Counted from the first letter of the stretch, positions 37,198 through 46,732 are shown. The stretch is 64,000 nucleotides of DNA from Corynebacterium sp. MSK008 (GCF_030232585.1 NZ_JASPJX010000003.1:149523-213522), one strand, 5' to 3'. Program-made: numbers and translations. Notes: generated by a model not told the origin, from the sequence alone.

Positions 37198-37848
37198 ATG
37201 GCTATTACCCCCACCGTTATCAAGGGTGAGCGTCGCGAGGAGTTCGGCAAGGGCTCCGCACGCCGTCTGCGCCGCGACGGCAAGATCCCGGGCGTCCTGT
37301 ACGAAAAGGGCATCGAGAACATCCACTTCGCGGTCGACCGCATCGAGATGACCGCGATCGTGCGTAACGACGGCGCCAACGCCATCGTCGAGCTCGAGCT
37401 CGACGGCGAGAAACTGCTGGCCATGGTCAAGCACATCGACCAGAACGTGCTCACCCTCGACATCGACCACATCGACCTGTTCGGCATTAAGCGCGGCGAG
37501 AAGGTCACCGTCGAGGTCCCGGTTGTCATGGAGGGCGAGGCAGCTCCGGGCGCAGTTGTGCTGCAGGAGACCGACTACGTCGAGATCGAGATCGACGCGC
37601 TGTCCATCCCGGACGAGCTCACCGTGTCCATCGAGGGCAAGGAGATCGGCGACACCCTCTACGCTTCCGACGTCAAGCTGCCGGAGGGCGCAGAGCTCAT
37701 CTCCGACGCAGAGACCCTCATCGTCAACGTCACCTTCGAGCAGGTTGACGAGGAGCTCGAGGCCGAGGCCGAGTCCGCCGAGGAAGGCGGCGCCGAGGCT
37801 GGCGCCGAGTCCGAGGCTCCGGCTGAGGAGAAGGGCGACGAGGAGTAA
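37198..37848 (+). CDS. rplY: 50S ribosomal protein L25, CTC form
   Basis: 216 residues, the long L25/Ctc/TL5 form that binds 5S rRNA. The N-terminal domain has EEFGKGSARRLRRDGKIPGVLY; the TL5 C-terminal domain includes TDYVEIEIDALSIPDEL. The last 35 residues are Glu/Ala-rich, an extension common in actinobacteria. AAGGAG lies 7 nt before ATG 37198. The 133 bases upstream hold the promoter and a small hairpin (around 37156-37171). Confidence 0.95.
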   Translation: MAITPTVIKGERREEFGKGSARRLRRDGKIPGVLYEKGIENIHFAVDRIEMTAIVRNDGANAIVELELDGEKLLAMVKHIDQNVLTLDIDHIDLFGIKRGEKVTVEVPVVMEGEAAPGAVVLQETDYVEIEIDALSIPDELTVSIEGKEIGDTLYASDVKLPEGAELISDAETLIVNVTFEQVDEELEAEAESAEEGGAEAGAESEAPAEEKGDEE

Positions 37849-37872
37849 ATCCTCCCCTGTCCGCACATAGCG

Positions 37873-37901
37873 AAGCCCGCCCCTGCTGGGGCGGGCTTTC
37901 T
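37873..37901 (+). terminator. Terminator of rplY
   Basis: 11-bp stem AAGCCCGCCCC / GGGGCGGGCTT, 4-nt loop, followed by TCTGCTTTT. It separates rplY from pth, which has its own promoter. Confidence 0.85.
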
Positions 37902-37923
37902 GCTTTTCGGGTGGGTTACCCTT

Positions 37924-38481
37924 ATGTCCGTGACTATCTTGATCGTCGGCCTTGGCAACCCCGGCCCGCAGTACGCCGCCACGCGGCACAACGCGGGCGT
38001 GTTCGTCGTGGAGGAGCTGCTCGGCCGCGCCACGCCCATGCCGGCGCAGCTCGCGGTGCATAAGCGCACCAACACGGAGATCGCCGAGCTTGCGAAGGGG
38101 CGCTTGCTTGACGACGACCGTGCGGTCATCGCCCGCACCCGGTCTTTCATGAACGTCTCCGGCGGCCCCGTCAAAGCGCTCATGGATTATTTCAGCGTGA
38201 AGCCGGAGGACCTCTACGTGGTGCACGACGAGCTGGACTTGGAACTCGGCGAGGTGAAACTGCGCCTCGGCGGCGGCGACCACGGGCACAACGGGCTGAA
38301 GTCCATCACGAAGTCGTTGGGCGGCAAGGCCTACAACAAGGTGGCGGTGGGTATCGGCCGCCCGCCCGGGAGGATGGCGCCAGCGGACTACGTGCTCAAA
38401 CCATTCAGCACGAAAGAGCAGGTGGATCTGGCTATCGCGTCCGCGGACGCGGCGGATGAGATCCTTCGCGCGATAGGCTAG
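37924..38481 (+). CDS. pth: Peptidyl-tRNA hydrolase
   Basis: 185 residues. It frees tRNA from dropped-off peptidyl-t[23 protein letters not shown] carries the catalytic His, and [28 protein letters not shown] holds the second signature. The true start may be GTG 37930, because TACCCT (37917-37922) lies exactly 7 nt upstream of it (leaderless); ATG 37924 leaves only 1 nt. Second in the conserved rplY-pth order. Confidence 0.93.
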   Translation: MSVTILIVGLGNPGPQYAATRHNAGVFVVEELLGRATPMPAQLAVHKRTNTEIAELAKGRLLDDDRAVIARTRSFMNVSGGPVKALMDYFSVKPEDLYVVHDELDLELGEVKLRLGGGDHGHNGLKSITKSLGGKAYNKVAVGIGRPPGRMAPADYVLKPFSTKEQVDLAIASADAADEILRAIG

Positions 38482-38486
38482 CGCGC

Positions 38487-39281
38487 ATGAAACTTGCCAC
38501 GATCAGGACCGGAGACACCACCACCGCCGCCCGTGTTATCGGCGAGGGAAGGGCGGTGACGTTGGGCGCGGAAGACGTCGGAAAGCTTTTGCGCGACGGC
38601 GCCTTCAAGGAAGGCGAAGAGATCACCTTCGCCCCCAAGGACCTCGCGCCGGTGATTCCGCGCCCCGGAAAGATCATCTGCGTGGGGTTGAACTACGCCA
38701 AGCACATCGCCGAGATGGGCCACGAGCAACCCGATGTGCCCACCTTGTTTATCAAGTACCCGGAGGCGCTCATCGGCGCCCGCGACGACGCCGAGGTGCC
38801 CAGCTTCAACGCCGACACCCTGGATTTCGAGGGCGAACTCGCGGTGGTCATCGGCACCCGCGCCCGCCACGCCGCAGACGGCGCGGAGCACATCGCGGGA
38901 TACTCCGTCATCAACGACTACACCCAGCGCCACTTTCAAAAGCGCACGCAGCAGTGGCACCAAGGCAAGTCGCTGGAGAAGACTGCAGGATTCGGCCCAT
39001 GGCTGGACACCGAGTGGCAGCCGGGCCCCGCAATCACCACCACCGTCAACGGCGAGGTGATGCAGCACGCCCCCACCGACGACCTCGTGTTCACGCCGGC
39101 GAAGCTGGTGGAGTTCATCTCGCACCTGTACCCGCTCGAGCCGGGCGACGTCATCGCCACCGGCACGCCCGCCGGTGTGGGTCACGCCCGCGACCCGCAG
39201 CGCTACCTCGCCGACGGCGACACCGTGCGCGTGGAAATCGAAGGCCTGGGCGCAATCGAGAACACCACGCGGGTGTACTAG
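38487..39281 (+). CDS. Fumarylacetoacetate hydrolase family protein
   Basis: 264 residues. The FAH fold is clear: [35 protein letters not shown] (metal-binding Glu) and [15 protein letters not shown]. The family covers fumarylpyruvate, 2-hydroxyhepta-dienedioate and oxaloacetate decarboxylase activities, so the substrate is open. TAGGCT ends 7 nt before ATG 38487 (leaderless) and is only 3 bases from the pth stop. It shares CTAG stop bases with the converging gene at 39278. Confidence 0.9.
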   Translation: MKLATIRTGDTTTAARVIGEGRAVTLGAEDVGKLLRDGAFKEGEEITFAPKDLAPVIPRPGKIICVGLNYAKHIAEMGHEQPDVPTLFIKYPEALIGARDDAEVPSFNADTLDFEGELAVVIGTRARHAADGAEHIAGYSVINDYTQRHFQKRTQQWHQGKSLEKTAGFGPWLDTEWQPGPAITTTVNGEVMQHAPTDDLVFTPAKLVEFISHLYPLEPGDVIATGTPAGVGHARDPQRYLADGDTVRVEIEGLGAIENTTRVY

Positions 39282-39589
39282 ACGCCCAAGCGGTCCAGCA
39301 GGCGGACCTCAGCCTCGGCGATCATCTGCAGCGGGAACAGCAGGATCGCCAGCGGCAACGCGCTGAGCATGACCCCACCGAATTTCTCGGTCGGATGCCT
39401 GTCCGCTCCGCCGTTGATCTGGTCGAGCCCGTTCATGATGTTGGTCATGAGGAAGCTGTACAGGCCCCACGAGCTGCCGCTGTACGCGCGGTCGCTTTCG
39501 GCAGGCGCGGCGGGAGCGGCCGGGGCGAGCGCGCTCATCGCAAGCACGCCGGTGGTTGCGGTGGCAATGGCGATCCTGGAAAGTTTCAT
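39278..39589 (-). CDS. Small secreted or membrane-anchored protein of unknown function
   Basis: 103 residues. Signal-like N-terminus ([27 protein letters not shown]) with an Ala/Pro-rich cleavage region, then a short polar part ([23 protein letters not shown]) and a second hydrophobic stretch ([21 protein letters not shown]). ATG 39589 overlaps the stop of the nitronate monooxygenase gene (ATGA), so it is co-translated. No family recognised. Confidence 0.75.
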   Translation of the reverse strand: MKLSRIAIATATTGVLAMSALAPAAPAAPAESDRAYSGSSWGLYSFLMTNIMNGLDQINGGADRHPTEKFGGVMLSALPLAILLFPLQMIAEAEVRLLDRLGV

Positions 39590-40485
39590 ACTTCCCACAT
39601 CGCCCCGGCCGGTGAGGGTGTTAGCATCCGCTCGATCTCGCGCGCGGGTGCGGCCATGAGCTCGCCGCGATCCGCGCCGACGAGGCAGTAGTCGTTGTCC
39701 CTGGTCATCGGGCGCAGGTATGGGTAAGTCGGCGGCAGGTCCGGGTGCTCGCGGGTGAACGCGGTTTCCACCCCGCTCGCCCACCGCCCGGAAAACGCGC
39801 GCGTGACCACGGCGGGCGCATCGGTACACAGCAGGTGGCGGTTGTGCTGGCTGGTGCCCGCTTCGTCGGCGAGCAAGAACGCGGTGCCGCAGGCGACGGG
39901 GACGCCAAGCTTGGCGACGTCCTCCGGTCCCCGCACCCCTCCGGCCGCGATCACGGGTCCGTCCGCAAGCGCGAGCAGCTCCTCCAACGGCCGCTGGTCC
40001 GGATCCTCGTGCTGGTCCCAGGTGGCGCGGTGGCCGCCGGCGCGCGGGCCCTGGGCGATCACGCCGTCGACGCCCCTGCGCTGGGCCTCGGCGATCTCGG
40101 CCGGGTTAGTCACCGTCGCCCACGCCTCCGATCCCGCGGCGTGCAGCTGGGCAATCTCGTCTTCGGTGAAGCAGCCGAACGTGGACGAGACCACCGCGGG
40201 CGCGGCGTCAAGGACGAGGGCGAACTTCTCCGCGTAGTCGGACGACACCTCCGGGACCTCTTGGTTAAGGCGGCGGGCGACCGCGTGGACGTCGTCAAGC
40301 AAAGGCTCCCGCTGCGGCACGAAGAGGTTGGCGCCGAACGGCGGCTCGCACGCGCGCAGCCACTCGCGGGCTTGGGCGACGGTGCAGGTGCCGAGCGCGA
40401 TGAAACCGAAGCTCACCGCGTTGACGAGCGCGGGCGTGGACGGCCCACCAGCCATGGGTGCTGCGATCACGCGTGGAAAATCCAT
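39586..40485 (-). CDS. Nitronate monooxygenase (2-nitropropane dioxygenase family)
   Basis: About 299 residues, an FMN TIM barrel. VIAAPMAGGPSTPALVNAV opens the barrel, VDGVIAQGPRAGGHRATW forms the phosphate-binding loop, and VIAAGGVRGPEDVAKLG follows; these are typical of NMO/NPD proteins that detoxify nitronates. ATG 40485 (MDFPRVIAAPMAGG) is preferred; an ATG at 40503 would overlap the pth2 start. It is divergent from pth2 with overlapping promoter elements. Lies between the two pth genes. Confidence 0.88.
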   Translation of the reverse strand: MDFPRVIAAPMAGGPSTPALVNAVSFGFIALGTCTVAQAREWLRACEPPFGANLFVPQREPLLDDVHAVARRLNQEVPEVSSDYAEKFALVLDAAPAVVSSTFGCFTEDEIAQLHAAGSEAWATVTNPAEIAEAQRRGVDGVIAQGPRAGGHRATWDQHEDPDQRPLEELLALADGPVIAAGGVRGPEDVAKLGVPVACGTAFLLADEAGTSQHNRHLLCTDAPAVVTRAFSGRWASGVETAFTREHPDLPPTYPYLRPMTRDNDYCLVGADRGELMAAPAREIERMLTPSPAGAMWEV

Positions 40486-40501
40486 GGCTAAAGTATGCGT
40501 C

Positions 40502-41080
40502 ATGTTCGGATTCTTCAGGCGCAAACGCGCACCCAAGCTGGAGGCGCAGTGGCTCGTGGTGGGGCTGGGCAACCCGGGCGCAAAATACGCGTCCACCAGG
40601 CACAACGTGGGCTACATGGCACTCGACGAGTTGGCCGGCGAGCTTACGCCGGTGCCGGGGGTCAAAGCGCTCGTCCAGGTGCGCGACGGCGTGGCCTACG
40701 CCCGCTCGACGACGTACATGAACACCACCGGCGAGGCCGTCGGCCCGCTGGCGAAACAACTGGGCGTGGCGCCGGAGCGCATCATCGTGGTGCACGACGA
40801 GCTGGACCTGCCCGCCGGGAAAGTGCGCGTGAAGCTCGGCGGCAACGAAAACGGCCACAACGGGCTGAAATCCATCACCGAGCACCTGGGCACCCGCGAT
40901 TACCTGCGCGTTCGCATGGGTATCGGGCGTCCGCCGCAGGGCACGGCGGTGCCGGACTGGGTGCTCTCCCCCATCGAGGGCGACATCTCCAATCAGGTCA
41001 CGCTCGCCGCCGAAGCCGCGCAGCTGATTGTCAGCGACGGCCTAGAAAAAGCACAGAACGTGATCCACGCAACACGGTAG
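40502..41080 (+). CDS. pth2: Second peptidyl-tRNA hydrolase
   Basis: 192 residues, a bacterial-type Pth and not the archaeal Pth2 fold, despite the symbol, which I use only as 'second copy'. LVVGLGNPGAKYASTRHNVGYM and VHDELDLPAGKVRVKLGGNENGHNGLKS match the first copy closely. It starts with a basic MFGFFRRKRAPK stretch. TAAAGT ends 7 nt before ATG 40502 (leaderless). All motif residues are present, so both copies may be active. Paired pth genes flanking an NMO gene are also found in C. glutamicum, as I recall. Confidence 0.9.
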   Translation: MFGFFRRKRAPKLEAQWLVVGLGNPGAKYASTRHNVGYMALDELAGELTPVPGVKALVQVRDGVAYARSTTYMNTTGEAVGPLAKQLGVAPERIIVVHDELDLPAGKVRVKLGGNENGHNGLKSITEHLGTRDYLRVRMGIGRPPQGTAVPDWVLSPIEGDISNQVTLAAEAAQLIVSDGLEKAQNVIHATR

Positions 41081-41090
41081 GTTGTGGGGC

Positions 41091-41660
41091 ATGACCCGCC
41101 ATGCCATGTTCGACAGCACATACCCGCCCGCACCCGGCCTTTTTGAACCCGACGAGACCACCAGCGAAATCTGCCTGCAGCTTTGCCACGGCTGGAGCGC
41201 AGACATGATCATCGCCGGGCTCGAGGACGACGGGGTCCCCGTGTCCGTCTTCGAGGAGGTCCGGGACGAATACGCCCGCTTCGTCCCCGAAGCCTCGGAG
41301 GACGCCAAACGCATCGACGCGCTACGCGGGGCGCTGGCGAAGCGCGACCTCTCCTTCTCCTTCGACGAGGGCTACGACATAGGCGAGGCCGCCGAAGACG
41401 GCGCCGATGCGGCCCGCGAAGATGGGCATAAAGGCTACGCCTACTGCACCATGCAGGACGTCGACAGTGTTATCCACACCGGCGAGCTCTTATTCGGCTT
41501 CAGCTCCATGGCCAACCCCGGCGACGAATCCGACGCCGAAATCGGTCAGGCAATCGTCGAAGCGCTCGAGGAAGTCGGGTTGTCGCCTGAGTGGAACGGC
41601 AAGCAGGCCGGCCGCATCCAGTGCGAGGGCCTGAAGTTCGAGCTCCCGCTGGAGGACTAG
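41091..41660 (+). CDS. DUF6891-type protein
   Basis: 189 residues, soluble and acidic. The C-terminal half (RGALAKRDLSFSFDEGYD, KGYAYCTMQDVDSVIHTGEL, LSPEWNGK) fits the DUF6891 pattern of a GY-aromatic strand followed by QD and Gly-rich strands; the match is from memory. TAGGTT ends 7 nt before ATG 41091 (leaderless). Shares CTAG stop bases with the FMN reductase gene. Confidence 0.65.
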   Translation: MTRHAMFDSTYPPAPGLFEPDETTSEICLQLCHGWSADMIIAGLEDDGVPVSVFEEVRDEYARFVPEASEDAKRIDALRGALAKRDLSFSFDEGYDIGEAAEDGADAAREDGHKGYAYCTMQDVDSVIHTGELLFGFSSMANPGDESDAEIGQAIVEALEEVGLSPEWNGKQAGRIQCEGLKFELPLED

Positions 41661-42196
41661 CCCAGCTCGGCCTCCAGGTCATCCAGCGCGCGCGTCAGCG
41701 CCGCCAGCTTGTGCTCGCGCGGGGCCAGCTCGCCGTCTTCGACGTCCTCGCCGAAGATGTTTAGCGCCACCTGGTTGCGGATGCCGCGCATGGACAGGTT
41801 CGCCACAATCTGGCGCCAGTGCTCCACCGCGCGCACGCCGCCGTCCGCGCCGTAGCCCACGAACGCCACAGGTTTGCCGGCCCACTCGCCGAACAGCGAG
41901 TCAAAGGCGTTTTTCATCGTGCCCGGCACGGAATGGTTGTACTCCGGGGTGACAAAGACGAACCCGTCGCAGGCGTCCACCGCCTCGGACCAGCGGGCTA
42001 CCACCGGGTCGTCGTACTGCTTGTTCGCGGCGCCCGGCACGACCTCCGCCACCAGGTGCGGCACGTTGAAATCGGCCAGGTCCAACAGGCGGTAATCGGC
42101 GTCGCGCTCGGCGGCGGCGTCCATCACCCAGGCGCCGACTTGTTCGCCGATGCGGCCAGAGCGTACAGATCCAAGAAACACTCCGATTGTTGTCAT
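41657..42196 (-). CDS. NAD(P)H-dependent FMN reductase
   Basis: About 179 residues, a flavodoxin-like fold. GVFLGSVRSGRIGEQVGAWV binds the FMN phosphate and FVTPEYNHSVPGTMKNAFDSL is the family signature of the FMN_red proteins (azoreductase/ArsH/ChrR-like quinone or chromate reductases). The start is ATG 42196, with TACAGT exactly 7 nt upstream. Divergent from prfC, 47 bases apart. Confidence 0.9.
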   Translation of the reverse strand: MTTIGVFLGSVRSGRIGEQVGAWVMDAAAERDADYRLLDLADFNVPHLVAEVVPGAANKQYDDPVVARWSEAVDACDGFVFVTPEYNHSVPGTMKNAFDSLFGEWAGKPVAFVGYGADGGVRAVEHWRQIVANLSMRGIRNQVALNIFGEDVEDGELAPREHKLAALTRALDDLEAELG

Positions 42197-42243
42197 GGAC
42201 ACGACTGTACTTGGCCGAAGGTGCGTCGATAAGCTAGCTGCTT

Positions 42244-43875
42244 ATGAGTACCGTTTCCGAAGCCGCGCGCCGCCGCACATTCGCCGTCATCGCCCACCCG
42301 GACGCCGGTAAATCAACGATTACGGAGGCGCTGGCGCTGCACGCGCACGTGATTTCGGAGGCCGGTGCGGTGCACGGAAAAGGCAACCGCAAGTCCACCG
42401 TGTCGGACTGGATGGACATGGAAAAAGACCGCGGCATCTCCGTCGCGTCCTCGGCGCTGCAGTTCGAATACGCCCCCGACGGCCACGAGGGCGAGCCGTA
42501 CGTGGTCAACCTGGTGGACACCCCGGGCCACGCGGACTTTTCCGAGGACACCTACCGTGTACTCTCCGCCGTTGATGCCGCAGTCATGCTTATCGACGCA
42601 GCCAAAGGCCTCGAGCCGCAAACCCTGAAACTCTTCCGCGTCTGCAAGGCCCGCGGGCTGCCGATTGTCACCGTGATTAACAAGTGGGACCGCGTGGGCC
42701 GCGAGCCGCTCGAGCTTGTCGACGAGATCGTCAACGAGATCGACCTGCAGCCGACCCCGCTGTACTGGCCGGTGGGCGAGGCGGGCGATTTCCGCGGGCT
42801 CGCGCACGTCTCCCGCGACGGCGACATCGACGGGTACGTGCACTTCACACGCACCGCCGGCGGCTCCACCATTGCCCCGGAGGAGCACTACTCCCCCGAC
42901 GAGGCGGAGGCGAAGGAAGGCGACGTGTGGGACACCGCTGTCGAGGAGGCGTCGCTGTTGCTTGAAGACGGCGCCGTGCACGACCAGCAGCTCTTCGAGC
43001 AGTGCATCACCTCACCGATCATCTTCGCCTCCGCGATGCTGAACTTCGGCGTGCACCAGATCCTGGACACGCTGTGCGCGATCGCGCCGGCGCCGGAAGG
43101 GCGCGAATCCGACCCGAAGGCCATCGAGGCGTCCACCACCGCAATGGACGAACAGCGCGATGTCGGCGACGACTTCTCCGGCGTCGTGTTTAAGGTCCAG
43201 GCCGGCATGGACAAAAACCACCGCGACACCCTGGCGTTCATGCGCGTGGTCTCCGGCGAGTTCGACCGCGGAATGCAGGTCACGCACGCGCAATCCGGGC
43301 GCAGCTTTTCCACGAAGTACGCGTTGACGGTGTTCGGCCGCAACCGCGACACGGTGGAAACTGCGTACCCGGGCGACATCATCGGCCTGGTCAACGCCGG
43401 CGCGCTCGCACCTGGCGACACGATCTACGCCGGCAAAAAAGTCCAATTCCCGCCGATGCCGCAGTTCGCGCCCGAACACTTCCGCACGCTGCGCGCGAAG
43501 TCTCTCGGCAAGTACAAGCAGTTCCGCAAAGCGTTGGATCAGCTGGATGCCGAGGGCGTCGTGCAGATCCTGCGCAACGACCTGCGCGGCGACGCCGCCC
43601 CGGTGATGGCCGCGGTGGGCCCGATGCAGTTCGAGGTCATGCAGGCGCGCATGGAAAACGAGTACAACGTCGAGACCGTCACCGAGCCGATCCCGTACTC
43701 CGTGGCGCGACGCACCGACTCCGAATCCGCGCCCGAGCTGGGCCGGCAGCGCGGCGTGGAAATCTTCACCCGCACCGACGGCGAACTGATCGCCCTGTTC
43801 GGCGACAAGTGGAAGCTCGCCTTCGTGGAGAAGGAACACCCGGAGCTGACCATCGAGCCGCTCATCGCGGACTAG
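42244..43875 (+). CDS. prfC: Peptide chain release factor 3
   Basis: 543 residues. RF3 is the GTPase that recycles RF1/RF2 after termination. G1 AHPDAGKST, switch I region KSTVSDWMDMEKDRGISV, G3 DTPGHADFSED, G4 NKWDR; the domain II-III segment GRNRDTVETAYPGDIIGLVN and the RF3-specific C-terminus are present. TAAGCT lies 8 nt before ATG 42244; that -10 is part of a CGTCGATAAGC word (42225-42234). A second copy of the word (42588-42597) lies in LID codons. Confidence 0.95.
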   Translation: MSTVSEAARRRTFAVIAHPDAGKSTITEALALHAHVISEAGAVHGKGNRKSTVSDWMDMEKDRGISVASSALQFEYAPDGHEGEPYVVNLVDTPGHADFSEDTYRVLSAVDAAVMLIDAAKGLEPQTLKLFRVCKARGLPIVTVINKWDRVGREPLELVDEIVNEIDLQPTPLYWPVGEAGDFRGLAHVSRDGDIDGYVHFTRTAGGSTIAPEEHYSPDEAEAKEGDVWDTAVEEASLLLEDGAVHDQQLFEQCITSPIIFASAMLNFGVHQILDTLCAIAPAPEGRESDPKAIEASTTAMDEQRDVGDDFSGVVFKVQAGMDKNHRDTLAFMRVVSGEFDRGMQVTHAQSGRSFSTKYALTVFGRNRDTVETAYPGDIIGLVNAGALAPGDTIYAGKKVQFPPMPQFAPEHFRTLRAKSLGKYKQFRKALDQLDAEGVVQILRNDLRGDAAPVMAAVGPMQFEVMQARMENEYNVETVTEPIPYSVARRTDSESAPELGRQRGVEIFTRTDGELIALFGDKWKLAFVEKEHPELTIEPLIAD

Positions 43876-44744
43876 CGCTTCACGGTGAGAAACTCCCGTA
43901 TCGCAGGCCAGTCGCGCTCCACCTGTGCCTGCCCGGCCGCGTAGTTTTCCCGCAACTTCTGCGCGTCGAGCTCGGTGGACTCCACTCCCATCGCGTCGGG
44001 GAAGAAGATGTAGGCGTTGCCGGCGCCAGCTTCTTTGATAAGCGAGCGCTTCGCGGCGTTGTAAATGCCCGGCCGAGCAATCATCGCGTCGGCGACCTTC
44101 GGCGTGTTGCGCAGTATGCGACGCACGGCGCGTTCGCGTTTCTGCGGCCCCTTGATGTAGTCGCGCGGGCGGGTGAGCACCGCGAGGAAACGGGTGTAGC
44201 CGGCGGCGCGGGCGGCGTCGATAAGCAAACCGCCCGAGGTACCGAGTGCGCCGTCAACGTAGGGCACACCGTCGATCTCGCGCATCTTCATCAAAATCGG
44301 CAGCGTCGACGAGGTCCGCGCTGCAAGGGCGACGTCCTCCAATGTGCGCAGGTCATCACGGTTGAACGCCACCGTCTCCCCTGTGTCGGCGCGCACCGCC
44401 TCGACGTGGACCTCCTCGGTGGTCCGGGCAAACGCGTCGAAGTCGAACGGCAGGACGTCCTCGGATTGCTCGTACGCCCACTCGCCGTTGATCAGGCCCT
44501 TGCCGCGCACGACGGAGCGCCACCCGCCGAACTTCGGGTTCGCCACAAACTCTGTGAACGCGTTCTCGGAGCGCCACGTGTCGCGGGATGCGAAGTTCAA
44601 CGCGTGCACCGAGCCGGCGGAGATGCCACCGACCCAGCCGAATTGGACCTCCTCTGCAATGAGCTTTTCCACCACGGGTGCCGTGTAGGAGTTGCGGGTG
44701 CCTCCGCCTTCGAAGATGAGGGCAGTGTCGCGGGCGTCAATCAT
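43872..44744 (-). CDS. Patatin-like phospholipase
   Basis: 290 residues. The oxyanion loop FEGGGTRNSY, nucleophile elbow GGISAGSVHA (GxSxG) and the catalytic Asp in YVDGALGTSG (DGA) give the full Ser-Asp dyad of patatin-type acyl hydrolases. The lid region has ILRNTPKVADAMIARPGIYN, as in YjjU-like members. Shares CTAG stop bases with prfC, and its ATG overlaps the bioD stop, making it the last gene of the bioA-bioD-patatin run. Confidence 0.88.
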   Translation of the reverse strand: MIDARDTALIFEGGGTRNSYTAPVVEKLIAEEVQFGWVGGISAGSVHALNFASRDTWRSENAFTEFVANPKFGGWRSVVRGKGLINGEWAYEQSEDVLPFDFDAFARTTEEVHVEAVRADTGETVAFNRDDLRTLEDVALAARTSSTLPILMKMREIDGVPYVDGALGTSGGLLIDAARAAGYTRFLAVLTRPRDYIKGPQKRERAVRRILRNTPKVADAMIARPGIYNAAKRSLIKEAGAGNAYIFFPDAMGVESTELDAQKLRENYAAGQAQVERDWPAIREFLTVKR

Positions 44745-45424
44745 GCCCGCGAGCCTACGCGCGCGGCGACGGCGTCTCCGATCGCGTCCCAGGCCACCTT
44801 CGCGAACCGCTCCGGGTCCAGGCGCCCGCTGCCCTCCTGCAGGTGGCCCCAGTAGTCTGCGCCGGTGACTTCGGGCAGCTCCTCGACGTTCAGACTTGTG
44901 GGCAGGTCCGGGTTGTCCGGCATACTCCCGCCGATGAGCCCCAGCACTTCCAGCCCCATGGCGCGGGCTTGGACGCAGGTCAGCTCGGCGAGGTTCAAAC
45001 TACCCAGGCCCAGCGAGGTCACCACCACCAGCGGGGCGCCTGTGGCCTTGGCGAGGTCGGCGAGTGTGTAGTCGTCTGCGAGCCGCACCAACAGCCCGCC
45101 GGCGCCCTCCACCAGCACCACGCGATCCGGGGCGTCGAGGCTACGGATCCATTCGGCGACCTCGTCCAGGCTCGGGGTCTGGATTCCCGCGCGCCGCGCG
45201 GCGAGGTTCGGTGCGAGGGGTTCCGGGTAGCGCCACCGCTCGAACGTGGCAATGCCAGCAAGCTTCTCGACGGCTGACGCGTCCCCCCGCCCCGGCTCCT
45301 CGCCCGTCTGGATGGGCTTGGCTGCCACCACGTCGATGCCGCGCCGCTTGAGCACTGCGGCGATGGCTGCGGTGGCCACCGTCTTGCCCACGTCCGTGTT
45401 TGTGCCGGTGACAGCGATAATCAT
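44741..45424 (-). CDS. bioD: ATP-dependent dethiobiotin synthetase
   Basis: 227 residues. It closes the ureido ring of dethiobiotin, the penultimate step of biotin synthesis. P-loop MIIAVTGTNTDVGKTVATAA with the family's TGTDTxVGKT form, KPIQTGEEP, and VEGAGGLLVRL. GGAGG precedes ATG 45424, which overlaps the bioA stop by 4 bases. bioF, bioH and bioB are not in the window. Confidence 0.95.
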   Translation of the reverse strand: MIIAVTGTNTDVGKTVATAAIAAVLKRRGIDVVAAKPIQTGEEPGRGDASAVEKLAGIATFERWRYPEPLAPNLAARRAGIQTPSLDEVAEWIRSLDAPDRVVLVEGAGGLLVRLADDYTLADLAKATGAPLVVVTSLGLGSLNLAELTCVQARAMGLEVLGLIGGSMPDNPDLPTSLNVEELPEVTGADYWGHLQEGSGRLDPERFAKVAWDAIGDAVAARVGSRA

Positions 45425-46686
45425 TTCGTGGCCTCCTTGGCTGCTGCCGCAATACCCCGACAGATCTGGGCGATGTTTTCCTCCGAGCAAATGTAGGGCG
45501 GCATGGTGTAGATCAGCCTGCCGAACGGCCTGATCCACACCCCCTCGGCCATCGCGGCCTCGGTGGTTTCGCGCATGGGCGCGTCGTGTTCGAGCTCGAC
45601 CACGCCGATGGCACCGAGCACGCGCACATCCGCCACACCCGGGGTGTCTGCTAACGGGCGCAGTCCGCGCTCGAGGCCGGCTTCGATGCGGGCAACCTGG
45701 TCGCGCCATTGCCCCTCCGACACCATCGCAACCGATTCAGCCGCGACCGCGCAGGCGAGCGGGCTGGCCATGAAGGTCGGGCCGTGCATGAGCGCTTTCG
45801 GCTGCATCCCGGACGCGATCGTTTCGGTGGCCATGGTGGCGGCGAGCGTCATGAACCCACCGGTCATCGCCTTGCCCACGCACATGATGTCGGGCAACAC
45901 GCCGTTGTCCAGTGTGGTGAACAACTGGCCGGTGCGGCCGAAGCCGGTGGCGATTTCGTCGGCGATGAGGGGGATGCCGGAGGCGTCGCAAAGCTTTCGT
46001 AGCCCCTGCAGCAGCTCGGGGTCGTGGAAGCGCATGCCGCCGGCGCCCTGGACCACCGGCTCGACGATCACACCGGCGATCTCCGGGGTGATCAGGCGCG
46101 CGAAATGTTCGAGGTACGCCGCGCGGTCGGCGGCGGATGACCCGCGCACCGGCGGCGCGGGCGCGAACACCTGGGGTTTCAGCGCGTCACCCCACATCGC
46201 GTGCATGCCACCTTCCGGGTCGCACACGCTCATGGTGGCGAACGTGTCGCCGTGGTAGCCGGAGCGCCAGGTGAGGAAGGTGGTGCGCTCCGGATGCGCC
46301 TGCCCGATGGCGTACTGCAGCGCCATCTTCATCGCCACCTCCACCGACACAGACCCGGAGTCGGAGTAGAACACCTGGGAAAACGCCCCGCCGGTGAGAT
46401 CGAGCAGGCGTTTCGTCAGCGTCGCCGCCGGCTCGTGGGTGAGCCCGCCGAACATGACATGGCTCATTTTCGCTATCTGCGCCTCCGCCGCCGCGACCAG
46501 GCGCGGGTTGGAGTGGCCGTGGATTGCTGCCCACCAGGAGGACATGGCGTCGATGAGCACGCGGCCGTCGCAAAGCGTGATGCGCGCGCCGGCGGCACTG
46601 TCGACTGGGTAGGTGAATTGCCCCGGTTCCGCGTAGGGGTGCCAGATGTGGGCGGTGTCAATGTCAGCAATTTCATGGGCGTGCAT
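45421..46686 (-). CDS. bioA: Adenosylmethionine-8-amino-7-oxononanoate aminotransferase
   Basis: 421 residues. It converts KAPA to DAPA using SAM as amino donor. WHPYAEPGQ near the N-terminus and SSWWAAIHGHSNPRL are BioA-specific; the PLP lysine is in DIMCVGKAMTGGFMTLAAT and LIADEIATGFGRTG supplies the cofactor Asp. TAACGT lies 8 nt before ATG 46686, and TTCAAA 16 bp further upstream, inside the operator, gives a full promoter. Confidence 0.95.
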   Translation of the reverse strand: MHAHEIADIDTAHIWHPYAEPGQFTYPVDSAAGARITLCDGRVLIDAMSSWWAAIHGHSNPRLVAAAEAQIAKMSHVMFGGLTHEPAATLTKRLLDLTGGAFSQVFYSDSGSVSVEVAMKMALQYAIGQAHPERTTFLTWRSGYHGDTFATMSVCDPEGGMHAMWGDALKPQVFAPAPPVRGSSAADRAAYLEHFARLITPEIAGVIVEPVVQGAGGMRFHDPELLQGLRKLCDASGIPLIADEIATGFGRTGQLFTTLDNGVLPDIMCVGKAMTGGFMTLAATMATETIASGMQPKALMHGPTFMASPLACAVAAESVAMVSEGQWRDQVARIEAGLERGLRPLADTPGVADVRVLGAIGVVELEHDAPMRETTEAAMAEGVWIRPFGRLIYTMPPYICSEENIAQICRGIAAAAKEATK

Positions 46687-46717
46687 GAGCTAGAACGTTA
46701 GCAGCTCACACCACGAT

Positions 46718-46732
46718 TTGAACGCTGTTCAA
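46718..46732 (-). promoter_or_regulatory. BioQ-type operator of bioA-bioD
   Basis: Perfect palindrome TTGAAC-GCT-GTTCAA. It matches the TGAAC-N3-GTTxx boxes described for the TetR-family biotin repressor BioQ in C. glutamicum. It overlaps the proposed -35, so binding would block bioA transcription. No bioQ gene lies in the window. Confidence 0.8.
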
